NCBI GenBank assembly: GCA_020852475.1
Contig: JADZAR010000133.1
Location: 1 to 50,152, forward strand
Length of the DNA: 50,152 nt
Direction: 5' to 3'
Source of the DNA: Nitrosomonas sp.
GTDB taxonomy: Bacteria > Pseudomonadota > Gammaproteobacteria > Burkholderiales > Nitrosomonadaceae
Shown: positions 41,845 through 50,152 of the stretch, piece by piece
Numbering within the stretch: position 1 is the stretch's first letter
How the letters are laid out: each line of letters begins with the position of its first letter
Position numbers and translations under genes: made by a program
The notes under the pieces: generated by a model
Database searches by the model: none
The model's input: only the letters and a program-made list of their open reading frames with translations
Told to the model about the DNA's origin: nothing

Positions 41845-43884
41845 TCACCCGGCTTGCAGCGCATGCTCAATCGTTTTTAACAAATTCCGCAAATCAAAGG
41901 GCTTGGTGATATAAGCATTAAAACCTGCCTGCATGCCTTTCTCAATATCACTTTCCATGGAAGCCGCGCTTACCGCGATCACAGGAATATGCGCAACAGC
42001 CTCGATGCTGCGGATTCTTTTGAGCGCCTCGATACCGCTTATATCGGGCAAATTGATATCCATCAGAATAACCTGTGGTTTTTCCCGCATCAGTGTTGCC
42101 AAGCCGGCTTCTGCGCTGGATTCAACCATAAGTTCTATACCGGGAAACTGCGCCATGATCTGCATCATCAGCCTTTGGTTAAACAGATTGTCTTCAACAT
42201 AAAGAATTTTTGCGCGCAGATGATGCATCGATTCGATATCAGTACCGACGACAGCTTTCGTATTCATGCTGCCGGACTGTTGCTCGCTGCCAACAGCTGC
42301 CGGTAATGTGATCCAGAAAACCGATCCTTTACCGAGGGTGCTTTCAAAACCGATCTGACCGTTCATTGTTTCTATCAGGCTTTTGGTGATGGTTAATCCG
42401 ATTCCTGTCCCCTGGATTTGCGAACCTTCAATACCGAGGCGATTAAAAGGCTGGAAAAGCTGATCCTGCTTCTCCTCAGGTATGCCAAACCCGGAATCCG
42501 TTACCGTAACACGAATCTGGTCTTGATCGATTTTACCGCACGAGACAGTGACTTTTCCACCCGCCCGGTTATACTTTATCGCGTTGGAAATCAGATTCAG
42601 CAACACTTGCTTTAAGCGCTGATGATCCGCCCTGACATAAAAGTCATTGTGCTCTGCGCATTCGCACAGCAACGCGATATCATTCGCAAAGGCGAGCGGC
42701 TGGGAAAGTGCCAGACATTCATCGGTTAAATACCTGAGCGAAATATTTTCCAGGTGAAGATCGAATTTCCCCGCATCGATTCTGGCCAGATCCAGCACTT
42801 CATTAATCAGCGACAGCAAATGATGTCCACTGTTCAGAATATAATCAACATATTGTTTCTGCTTGGAATCATCAGACCGCGACGCACTGACTTCAAGCAA
42901 ATGACCAAAACCAAGAATCGCGTTCAGCGGCGTGCGCAGCTCATGACTCATCCGTGACAAAAACTCCGACTTGGCGCGATTGGCGCGCTCAGCAGCCTGC
43001 TTCGCTTCTGCCAGCGCATTACGCTGACGGATTTGATTGCTGAACCAAACAAAAACCAGCACACCGGCAACTAAAGAAAAGTGCCCTCCCAGGATCCATA
43101 TCCATTTGTAATAGGGCGAAGATTGTTTCCATCCGCTTTCAGGAATCCCGCCCAACTGCCAGGAACCGCTGGGCAAGGTCGTATCCATCAGTATGGGGTA
43201 TTTACTGAACAATGCCGAATCGCCATAAAAAACAGCGCCCTGCGCGCCTGTTCCATCGACGCCCCGGATCGCAAGTTCTATATTACGTCCAGCAGACACT
43301 ATACCGGCTTTTTTATAAAGCGTTTCCGCATTGATAACAAGACTGCTAACACCCCAATAGCGTTCTTTTTCTTTATCTTCCAGCAGTTTTACCCAGATTG
43401 GCGTTATACTCATAAACGCAAGATCCCCTTCCACCAGTGGCAAAGGTCCGGATATTACTGTTTCCCGCAGCCGGACAGCCCGTTCAACAACAGGCCACTG
43501 CACAGGATTATCCCGATATACCAATCCGATGGCCATCTCATTGCCTTCCACCGGATAGATGTACTGAAGAATATCATCCGGCGCCAGACCGACATTCCGC
43601 ACCGTGGTTTTTCCACGCAACAGAATCTCACCCACTTCGGCAAACTTGTCAGCAGTAATATCCGGATAGGCTGTGACCAAGCTGATTACACCCTTGGCAA
43701 GATGAAGATTGGCGTTAATCTCCAGTTCGAGACGCGCGCGCACCTGACTGAGCTCATGGATGACTTTTACCCGTAAATCCTCCTGATAGCGCATCTGTTC
43801 CTGCTGACTAATCAGGGTGACGATAATGAGCAGAAAAATTGTGACTGTGGCGGCTATCCAGACAGGATTATATTTAACGTTCAT
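41845..43884 (-). CDS. CHASE-type hybrid sensor histidine kinase/response regulator
   Basis: The 679-aa membrane sensor has TM1 (WIAATVTIFLLIIVTLI, 9-25), a periplasmic CHASE-type domain (about 50-240, including FAEVGEILLRGKTTVRNVGLAP and DLAFMSITPIW), TM2 near 262-285, HisKA with the phospho-accepting MSHELRTPLN (His near 314), HATPase_c with NLISNAIKYN, DSGFGIPEE and GTGIGLTITKSL, and a C-terminal receiver with VEDN and the acceptor VILMDINLP (Asp near 608). No separate DNA-binding output is fused, so it probably feeds a phosphorelay through an Hpt protein encoded elsewhere. It lies 121 bp downstream of the RTX gene on the same strand. Confidence 0.93.
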   Translation of the reverse strand: MNVKYNPVWIAATVTIFLLIIVTLISQQEQMRYQEDLRVKVIHELSQVRARLELEINANLHLAKGVISLVTAYPDITADKFAEVGEILLRGKTTVRNVGLAPDDILQYIYPVEGNEMAIGLVYRDNPVQWPVVERAVRLRETVISGPLPLVEGDLAFMSITPIWVKLLEDKEKERYWGVSSLVINAETLYKKAGIVSAGRNIELAIRGVDGTGAQGAVFYGDSALFSKYPILMDTTLPSGSWQLGGIPESGWKQSSPYYKWIWILGGHFSLVAGVLVFVWFSNQIRQRNALAEAKQAAERANRAKSEFLSRMSHELRTPLNAILGFGHLLEVSASRSDDSKQKQYVDYILNSGHHLLSLINEVLDLARIDAGKFDLHLENISLRYLTDECLALSQPLAFANDIALLCECAEHNDFYVRADHQRLKQVLLNLISNAIKYNRAGGKVTVSCGKIDQDQIRVTVTDSGFGIPEEKQDQLFQPFNRLGIEGSQIQGTGIGLTITKSLIETMNGQIGFESTLGKGSVFWITLPAAVGSEQQSGSMNTKAVVGTDIESMHHLRAKILYVEDNLFNQRLMMQIMAQFPGIELMVESSAEAGLATLMREKPQVILMDINLPDISGIEALKRIRSIEAVAHIPVIAVSAASMESDIEKGMQAGFNAYITKPFDLRNLLKTIEHALQAG

Positions 43885-44005
43885 GGTTTCTCAATCTATG
43901 TCAAACCATTATATTTGCATTTACAGAAAAATAAATTGTTCCCTGTCAATGATGCCGTCAAAAAAAACAATCCTTCTCCAGTCAAACAGAAAACTTCAGA
44001 ACCAG

Positions 44006-47000
44006 CTATAGCCAGATCTCTGAAAGTACAGGTTGCAGCACATTCACAATATCTTGTGAAACAAAATTGTCGACGCCTACCGGCATCGTATATTGAGACA
44101 TGGCCGAAACCAGCTGATCAAACTCGTCATTTGACACCAGCGAAGCACCCGCAACAACATAATCCAGCTGGTAAGCATTATTGAGATACCAATTACTGAT
44201 TGTTACTCGATCGTTTGTTCCAACTACATTGATTTGCAAATTATTGAGACTCCGACTGAACCAGAGATTTTCGTACGTTATGCCAGTAAATTGCAAGATA
44301 TCAATACTTGCCGCGATGGCATCATAATTGTTAATGGTATCCACACCATCACCGGCCGCAAACAAATAGGTATCGCTGCCGGCGTCTCCACTTAATGTAT
44401 CATTTGCACCTTTACCGCCGCTCAATATATCGTCCCCGGAACCGCCATGGATTCTATCGGCGCCTTCTTCGCCCTCAAGAAGATCATCCCCATTAAAACC
44501 ATGTAAATAATCATCGCCAGTCCCGCCACGAAGCGTATCATCGCCATCTTTACCATAAATAATATCGCTACCATCGAGGCCGTCTATCGCATCATCGGCT
44601 GCAGAACCATTAATGACATCAACACCATCGGTGCCTTGCAGCACTTTCTGCATCACAGTATCCGGATTCCAGCGGGTACCGTCAGCAAATTCTATTGCAT
44701 CGAGCCTATACGAAGGGTGGGCGATATCCAGATAGAAGAAATTTGAAACCGTGATTTTTTCACCGATACTCTGTAAAGTCAGTAATAAATCAAAACTTCC
44801 GGTTCGCGTCGCGGAAACGGAGTTGGGCGATATCTCCGCATTGAAGCGCAGCACATCGTAACTATTCACACCGGCGTCATAATTACTGATCGTGGTATTG
44901 CCGTCGCCTGCCGTAAACAGGTAAGTATCATTGCCTGTGCCACCGTCCAGCGTATCGTTGCTACCGGTACCACCGCTGAGAATATCATCACCCGAATTGC
45001 CGAAGAGTCTGTCGGTACCATTGCCGCCATTAATGATGTCGTTGCCATCTCCACCGGACAATGTATCATTGTCACCCAGACCGTTGATCGTATCGTCCGT
45101 CGCAAAACCAATGATATAGTCAGCGCCTTCGGTTCCCATCAATATCATTAAAGCCAGTACCGAACTGTCCCAACTGGCGCCATCCGCAAACTTAACAGCA
45201 TTGAGCCTATACTGATTACCGATAACAAAGTGGTTCTGCACCGTAACAATCTCACCGGTGCTTTGTATTGTAAGTTTCAGATCATTGCCAAAGCGTGAAA
45301 CCAATATATGGCCGGGCGTGATTCCGGCATCGAAGAGTAGTACATCAATACGGTTCGCACCAGTGTCATAGTTGTTGATCGTGGTATTGCCATCGCCAAT
45401 TCCGAACAAGTAGGTGTCGTTACCCGCTTCGCCCGATAAAGTATCATTCACACCAGAGCCTCCACGCAGCCTGTCATCACCCGCGCCGCCGTAGACCAAG
45501 TCAGTGCCATCACCGCCGTTAACGATGTCATTCCCGCCATCGCCACGCAATGTATCATTACCGCCCAGACCATTGAGCGTGTCATCCGTTGCAAAACCGG
45601 TGATAATGTCCGCACCATCAGTACCGGTCAGCACCATCAACGCCAGGGCGGCACTGTTCCAACTCGTGCCATCGGAAAATTCCACAGCATTGAGCATGTA
45701 CTGGTTACCGATGATGAAATGATTCTGTACCGTAATAACCTCACCAGTACCTTGCGCCGTGAGTTTCAGATCATTGCCAAAACGTGATACCGCCACGTTA
45801 CCGGGCGTGATTCCTGCATCGAAGCGTAACACGTCGTTTCGATTCGTACCGGCGTCATAATTGTTGAGAGTTGTGTTTCCATCACCTGCGGCAAACAAAT
45901 AAGTATCGTTTCCCGCTTCCCCCGTCAGCATGTCATTTACACCGTTACCTCCGTTGAGCGTGTCATCGCCCGCGCCACCCAAGACCAGGTCAGTACCATC
46001 ACCGCCGTTAACGATGTCATTACCACCATCACCACGAAGCGTGTCGTTACCACCCAGACCGTTAATCGTGTCATCCGTTGCAAAACCGGTGATACTGTCC
46101 GCACCATCAGTGCCAGTCAATACCATCAACGCCAGCGCCGCACTATTCCAACTCGTGCCATCGGCAAATTCCACGGCATCGAGCGTGTACTGGTTATTGG
46201 TGATGAAATGGTTAAATACCGTAACAATTTCACCCGTACTATGCAGTGTGAGCTTCAGGTTGTTGCCTGCGCGGGATACCACGATATCATCAGGCACAAT
46301 CTCTGCATCGAAAAGTAATACGTCGTTACGATTCGTGCCGCTGTCATAATTGTTGATGTTTGTGTCTCCATCTCCACCTGCAAACAGATACGTATCGTTA
46401 CCCGTATCTCCCATCAACGTGTCATTAACGCCGATTCCCCCGCTGAGCGTGTCATCGCCCAAACCACCATAGACGACATCGGTACCTTCACCGCCATACA
46501 ACAGGTCGTTCCCGTTCACACCATAGAGATAATCATTTCCCGAACCACCGTACAAAGTATCGTTGCCTTCCCCGCCATTGATGGTGTCATTACCACCCAG
46601 ACCATCCATTGTGTCATCAGAAGCGAATCCATACATGAGGTCGGCGCCTGCTGTTCCGGTTAGAATCAGTCGGTTGACTATTTCTGCATCCCAACTCGCG
46701 CCATCACTGAATTCAATCGCATCCAGAACATAAGTATTACTGGTATCCAGATAAAAATAATTGATTACCCTGATCTTTTCTCCGGTACTCTGCACCGTCA
46801 GATATAAATCATGCGTATTGCGTGACACTGTTACATCTGCAGGCGTAAGACCTGCCATCAATCGCAGAACATCATGACTGCTTCCTGCATCATGGTTGTC
46901 AATGGAAGTATTACCGTCCCCCGCCGCAAAAAGATAGACATCATTACCGGCATCGCCTCTCATATAATCATTCGCACCGGCTCCACCTCGCAACATATCA

Positions 47001-50000
47001 TCACCCTCTCCGCCATAAAGCATGTCTGCGCCATCACCGCCGTCCAGCGTGTCATCACCTTGTGTACCATGCAGACTGTCGTTACCATTTCCTCCCTGTA
47101 GCGTGTCATTACCTTCGCCGCCGGTTAACGTATCATTGCCGTCACCACCGTTTAGGCTATCATCACCGCCTACACCCGCTAAAATATCATCGCCACTTAA
47201 GCCATCAATGCTGTCATTGGTTTCAAAGCCTGTCAGATTGTCGTTACCGACAGTACTCCGCATCACCATTGATTTGATCGCCGGAATATCCCAACGCGTG
47301 CCATCACTGAATTCAATGCCATCGATTAAATATGGGCCGGTAATGCCACCGTAAAAATAATTCACCAGCGACACCACTTCTCCGGTAGTTTGTACAGTCA
47401 GATCGAGGCTGTTCCGGTTACGTACCGCCGTAACCACTTCCGGCGATATACCTGTCATGAAGCGCAATACATCCTGATCAACATTGCCATAGTTATTGTC
47501 AATCGTGGTATCGCCATCACCCGCAGCGAAAAGATAAGTATCGTTGCCACGATCACCGCGCAAGTGATCATTCTTACCGACACCGCCACGCAGCACATCA
47601 TCACCGTCACCGCCCATCAGCAAATCGCGGCCAGCTCCGCCAAACAGGATATCGTTTCCACTGCTGCCACCTATACTATCGTTACCGGCACCGCCATTCA
47701 GAATATCGTTACCTGAAGAACCGCTGAAACCACGATTACCCGGTGCACTGAAAACAATATCGTCACTTGCGCCGGTCGCCGGATCGCGCCGGACGATACT
47801 CACACCCATATCCTGCAGAATCGTAGCTGTCTGTTCACCGGCAACGTTTGCATCAATCCAGCCCCGCAGCAAACCCAATCCATTCCAGCCATTTTCCTGC
47901 AAGACCTCGCCGGCATATTTATTCAGCTCGATCAAATCCCCCAGTGCAGCAGCAGGATCCGCAGTTTTCTGGCTTTCCAGCAATGCATTCATTGCCGCGA
48001 AATCCACAGACACCTCGGATGATTCACTCACTCTCAACGTAATTTCATCGAGATAGGAAGAAAGGCGCGTTTGCAAGAGCAAACTGCCATAGACCGATTC
48101 CTTGAGCGACTCGTAGCTCTGCTGCATGAATTCGATCTGCTGGGTCGACAAGGAAACATAGACTCTTTTCGTTCCCGGCGCATCGGGCACCGGATTAGCC
48201 GTACTGCTAAGTCCATTGCCTAGCGTTACCTTGTCTACGCCTACAATCACAAAAGGTGTACCGTTAAAACGTTCCAGAATACTGATCGTCTCACCGACCT
48301 CCTGTTGCTGCTGTAGTATTTGCTCGTATTCGGCACGTTCTTCCGTGCTCAGTGAATTCAGAAGAGCGCTATCTGTCGTATTCCAGTAAGCCAGATGGGT
48401 ATCATAATTCGACCAGGATTGGTCCGGCATCAGGTATAGCAGTAAAAAATTCTGGTCTGCGGCCTGCTCGACACTGGTTTTCATTGTCGATGTTTGCGCC
48501 CAGGCAAATAACAAATCATCCAGTAACACTCTCTGCTCGGCAGAATCGGTCTGACTGGCATAGTCAGCCAATATATCCGCCAAGGCCGGGGACAGGCTCG
48601 CTGCTTCGCGCAAGTCACGCACCATGCCGGAGGCTTTGCTGTCGGGCAGATTTTGCGCCGCTTCGGTAAGCGGAATGCTGTCGGTAAATTCACGATAAAA
48701 AGGATTATTGGCCAAATCCAGGTTTCCTGTCTGTCCCTCGCCATCGACAGTCAAATGCGCCGCGGCAGCGGTCTGCACATTGCCGTTACCGAAATTAACA
48801 TTCTGCCTGTTGGCATTCAAATTGACACTGACAACACCCAATTCCGATAAAGAAAACAGCTCATTAGCTGTTGAAACCCCGTTCTGATTGATATCGCGCC
48901 ATATCTGCACCGATGCAAACGCTTCATCGTTCGCGTCAAACACGCCGTCTGCATTTGAATCCAGATCGCGCAATGCATCAAAACCATCGGCCGCCAGCAC
49001 GCCATCGGCTTTTACCGTATCGACGCCGAACAATTCCGCACCGGTATCAATCGCACCGTTGTCATTACGATCCAGCACCAGAAACCCATCATCGCTTTTA
49101 ACCCAGCCGGTGCCGGTCTTGATACCGTCACCATCGTGGTCGAACACCACGACTGCGCCACTGATGCCGATGGTTTCAATACCATCGTTGTCCAGGTCAA
49201 GCACCAGCGGATCCCGGCGCGGCGGCATGAAGTTTTTGAACTGGAGGTAGAGTGAATTGATGAGCGGATTATCCAGCACCCCGGCGAGCTCACCGACATG
49301 CTGCATCAAAATTGTGGCGATCTGGTTGAATGCCCAGGAAAAATCTGCCGCAAGATTCTGAAAGAAGAGCGCCATATCGATACTTGCAACATTCATGTAC
49401 AAGTCGTGAAATAACTTTTCACCCGCCAGACCGCCGAAATACCCGCCGGATAATCCGGCCAGCCCCGTCAGCGCTATGCCAGCGCCCACGGCAACATTCA
49501 CTCCCGGCGTAAGCAGTAACCCTGCCACTAATGCGGCAGAAGCGGTTCCGGCAATAAATCCGACAACCAGTCCACCCACATGCGCAGCCAGGATAGCGCC
49601 CGCTTGGACAGAGTTTCCATTATCGTACGCCTGCTGCGCCTGTGCTATGGCTATCGCCGTACCGAGAACATCGCCGACAATCCCTGCTTTGTTTAACAGG
49701 TTGGCATATTTGCCATAAAGCGCCATATCGGCGCTGCTGGGATGAATACCACGCTGTGTTGCAAAGGATTTTGCATCAACATCCGGCGGAATTCCATTGC
49801 CCGGCAAACCCAGCGCCTGTCCCAGATAGTTATGCGTGTCAAGGTGTAGCTTGCCGGTAGCGTCACGTCCTGCAACCATATCTGCAAGCGCCGCTTGCGA
49901 TGTCGCGCGGATTAAATTATCGATTTCCGCCTTGGCCGCAATTTCACCATTCAACAGCTTTTCGACGTTAAATGCGTCTTGCCAGCGCTTGATATCAATC

Positions 50001-50152
50001 CCGTTGACATGCTGCCCCGGGAGCATCTCCTTGTTCAATAGCGCGGGGATCTCTGTCTTTATCGCTACGCTGTCGTCTGGCGCGTTAGGCATGATCAGAT
50101 GAAAATCACCGGCATGGCCATTGACAAGCCTTGCTGAAGCAACATCCCAGAA
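44006..50152 (-). CDS. Giant RTX calcium-binding protein, 5' end beyond the window
   Basis: The frame is open for at least 2048 codons and runs off the right edge: the 20 codons before the first visible ATG (50092) contain no stop, so the true start is probably outside. From the N-terminal side: a segment with hydrophobic glycine-rich helices (ALVAGLLLTPGVNVAVGAGI), an EF-hand-like Asp-rich region (LDLDNDGIETIG, FDHDGDGIKTG, DRNDNGAIDTG), a helical linker, then seven RTX modules from about residue 790 of the visible ATG numbering. Each module has GGxGxDxL nonapeptides, a TYLFxAGDGxTT segment, and a beta-rich domain ending in FADGTSWN-like sequence. The C-terminus lacks cysteines, as expected for a T1SS substrate. 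Candidate partner: the PrtDEF-like exporter at 9563-14162. Adhesin, protease-less toxin or S-layer-type functions are all possible. Confidence 0.92.
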   Translation of the reverse strand, partial: FWDVASARLVNGHAGDFHLIMPNAPDDSVAIKTEIPALLNKEMLPGQHVNGIDIKRWQDAFNVEKLLNGEIAAKAEIDNLIRATSQAALADMVAGRDATGKLHLDTHNYLGQALGLPGNGIPPDVDAKSFATQRGIHPSSADMALYGKYANLLNKAGIVGDVLGTAIAIAQAQQAYDNGNSVQAGAILAAHVGGLVVGFIAGTASAALVAGLLLTPGVNVAVGAGIALTGLAGLSGGYFGGLAGEKLFHDLYMNVASIDMALFFQNLAADFSWAFNQIATILMQHVGELAGVLDNPLINSLYLQFKNFMPPRRDPLVLDLDNDGIETIGISGAVVVFDHDGDGIKTGTGWVKSDDGFLVLDRNDNGAIDTGAELFGVDTVKADGVLAADGFDALRDLDSNADGVFDANDEAFASVQIWRDINQNGVSTANELFSLSELGVVSVNLNANRQNVNFGNGNVQTAAAAHLTVDGEGQTGNLDLANNPFYREFTDSIPLTEAAQNLPDSKASGMVRDLREAASLSPALADILADYASQTDSAEQRVLLDDLLFAWAQTSTMKTSVEQAADQNFLLLYLMPDQSWSNYDTHLAYWNTTDSALLNSLSTEERAEYEQILQQQQEVGETISILERFNGTPFVIVGVDKVTLGNGLSSTANPVPDAPGTKRVYVSLSTQQIEFMQQSYESLKESVYGSLLLQTRLSSYLDEITLRVSESSEVSVDFAAMNALLESQKTADPAAALGDLIELNKYAGEVLQENGWNGLGLLRGWIDANVAGEQTATILQDMGVSIVRRDPATGASDDIVFSAPGNRGFSGSSGNDILNGGAGNDSIGGSSGNDILFGGAGRDLLMGGDGDDVLRGGVGKNDHLRGDRGNDTYLFAAGDGDTTIDNNYGNVDQDVLRFMTGISPEVVTAVRNRNSLDLTVQTTGEVVSLVNYFYGGITGPYLIDGIEFSDGTRWDIPAIKSMVMRSTVGNDNLTGFETNDSIDGLSGDDILAGVGGDDSLNGGDGNDTLTGGEGNDTLQGGNGNDSLHGTQGDDTLDGGDGADMLYGGEGDDMLRGGAGANDYMRGDAGNDVYLFAAGDGNTSIDNHDAGSSHDVLRLMAGLTPADVTVSRNTHDLYLTVQSTGEKIRVINYFYLDTSNTYVLDAIEFSDGASWDAEIVNRLILTGTAGADLMYGFASDDTMDGLGGNDTINGGEGNDTLYGGSGNDYLYGVNGNDLLYGGEGTDVVYGGLGDDTLSGGIGVNDTLMGDTGNDTYLFAGGDGDTNINNYDSGTNRNDVLLFDAEIVPDDIVVSRAGNNLKLTLHSTGEIVTVFNHFITNNQYTLDAVEFADGTSWNSAALALMVLTGTDGADSITGFATDDTINGLGGNDTLRGDGGNDIVNGGDGTDLVLGGAGDDTLNGGNGVNDMLTGEAGNDTYLFAAGDGNTTLNNYDAGTNRNDVLRFDAGITPGNVAVSRFGNDLKLTAQGTGEVITVQNHFIIGNQYMLNAVEFSDGTSWNSAALALMVLTGTDGADIITGFATDDTLNGLGGNDTLRGDGGNDIVNGGDGTDLVYGGAGDDRLRGGSGVNDTLSGEAGNDTYLFGIGDGNTTINNYDTGANRIDVLLFDAGITPGHILVSRFGNDLKLTIQSTGEIVTVQNHFVIGNQYRLNAVKFADGASWDSSVLALMILMGTEGADYIIGFATDDTINGLGDNDTLSGGDGNDIINGGNGTDRLFGNSGDDILSGGTGSNDTLDGGTGNDTYLFTAGDGNTTISNYDAGVNSYDVLRFNAEISPNSVSATRTGSFDLLLTLQSIGEKITVSNFFYLDIAHPSYRLDAIEFADGTRWNPDTVMQKVLQGTDGVDVINGSAADDAIDGLDGSDIIYGKDGDDTLRGGTGDDYLHGFNGDDLLEGEEGADRIHGGSGDDILSGGKGANDTLSGDAGSDTYLFAAGDGVDTINNYDAIAASIDILQFTGITYENLWFSRSLNNLQINVVGTNDRVTISNWYLNNAYQLDYVVAGASLVSNDEFDQLVSAMSQYTMPVGVDNFVSQDIVNVLQPVLSEIWL
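45140..46610 (-). repeat. Three tandem 489-bp coding repeats within the RTX gene
   Basis: Equivalent points (the CTGTCATC/GTGTCATC of the RTX block) fall at 45472, 45961 and 46450, exactly 489 bp (163 codons) apart. The encoded modules share GSWN/SSWD boundaries and ALMVLTGTDGAD. DNA similarity between units is high and the phase is kept, so unequal recombination could change copy number without breaking the frame. Neighbouring modules on both sides are related but differ in length; the next point is 546 bp away. Confidence 0.85.

Noticed and set aside
44400-47720. Regularly spaced repeats on the + strand that could be mistaken for a CRISPR array or for Ser/Pro/Val-rich genes
   Set aside because: They are the antisense of RTX nonapeptide codons. 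The units are not identical short repeats with unique spacers, and the minus-strand frame is open through all of them.

Overview
The window looks like a chromosomal segment of a Gram-negative proteobacterium, most likely a betaproteobacterium. An assignment to the Nitrosomonadaceae is plausible but is an inference from overall gene style and from the abundance of c-type cytochrome, copper-efflux and small palindromic elements; no rRNA, tRNA or other taxonomic marker is present. Outer-membrane genes (lptE, a Tsx-like channel, TolC-type proteins) establish a Gram-negative envelope.

Layout. 88-9512 is a surface-glycan region: a PIG-L deacetylase/GT2 fusion, a SAM methyltransferase, a WbsX (GH99-like) protein, a broken GT2 gene, an AT-rich island (about 4850-7710) carrying a secreted DUF5648 protein and a 44-bp tandem duplication, then an intact near-duplicate of the broken GT2 gene and an SDR-type epimerase. 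9563-14162 is a complete PrtD/PrtE/PrtF-type type I secretion system (T1SS: ABC exporter, HlyD-type adaptor, TolC-type outer-membrane protein), with a small DUF6447 gene and a membrane DUF5658 gene facing it. 15258-16852 holds lptE and holA. 16868-23115 is a cusCBA-like copper/silver efflux operon. A 141-bp palindromic MITE lies in the first codons of cusC and keeps the frame open, and cusB carries a C-terminal CusF-like domain. 23312-24673 encodes an HD-GYP c-di-GMP phosphodiesterase. 24915-26849 encodes an M23-peptidase-like secreted protein whose first zinc ligand is replaced and whose C-terminus has seven repeats resembling a beta-propeller.

The second half contains an orphan cox11/ctaG with a good terminator, a second methyltransferase related to the first, a DUF455 ferritin-like protein, an HDOD protein followed by a class III nucleotide cyclase (a signalling pair on the minus strand), a Tat-exported intradiol dioxygenase, gdhA, a soluble lytic transglycosylase, cca, a frameshifted tsx-like gene, two overlapping multiheme cytochrome c genes, and a CHASE hybrid histidine kinase. 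From 44006 to the window edge on the minus strand lies one giant RTX gene. It is still open at base 50152, so its start is outside the window. It has seven tandem RTX modules, three of them with a DNA period of exactly 489 bp.

How the parts may cooperate: the T1SS at 9.5-14.2 kb is a natural exporter for the RTX protein at the right edge, the glycan cluster may modify the cell surface, and the HD-GYP, HDOD-cyclase and hybrid-kinase genes suggest layered control of surface behaviour. These links are inference. Most of the window is ordinary housekeeping or accessory sequence. The most unusual items are the frame-preserving MITE in cusC, the recombinant-looking GT2 pair around an AT-rich island, the pseudo-M23/propeller protein, the CusB-CusF fusion, and the periodic RTX array.
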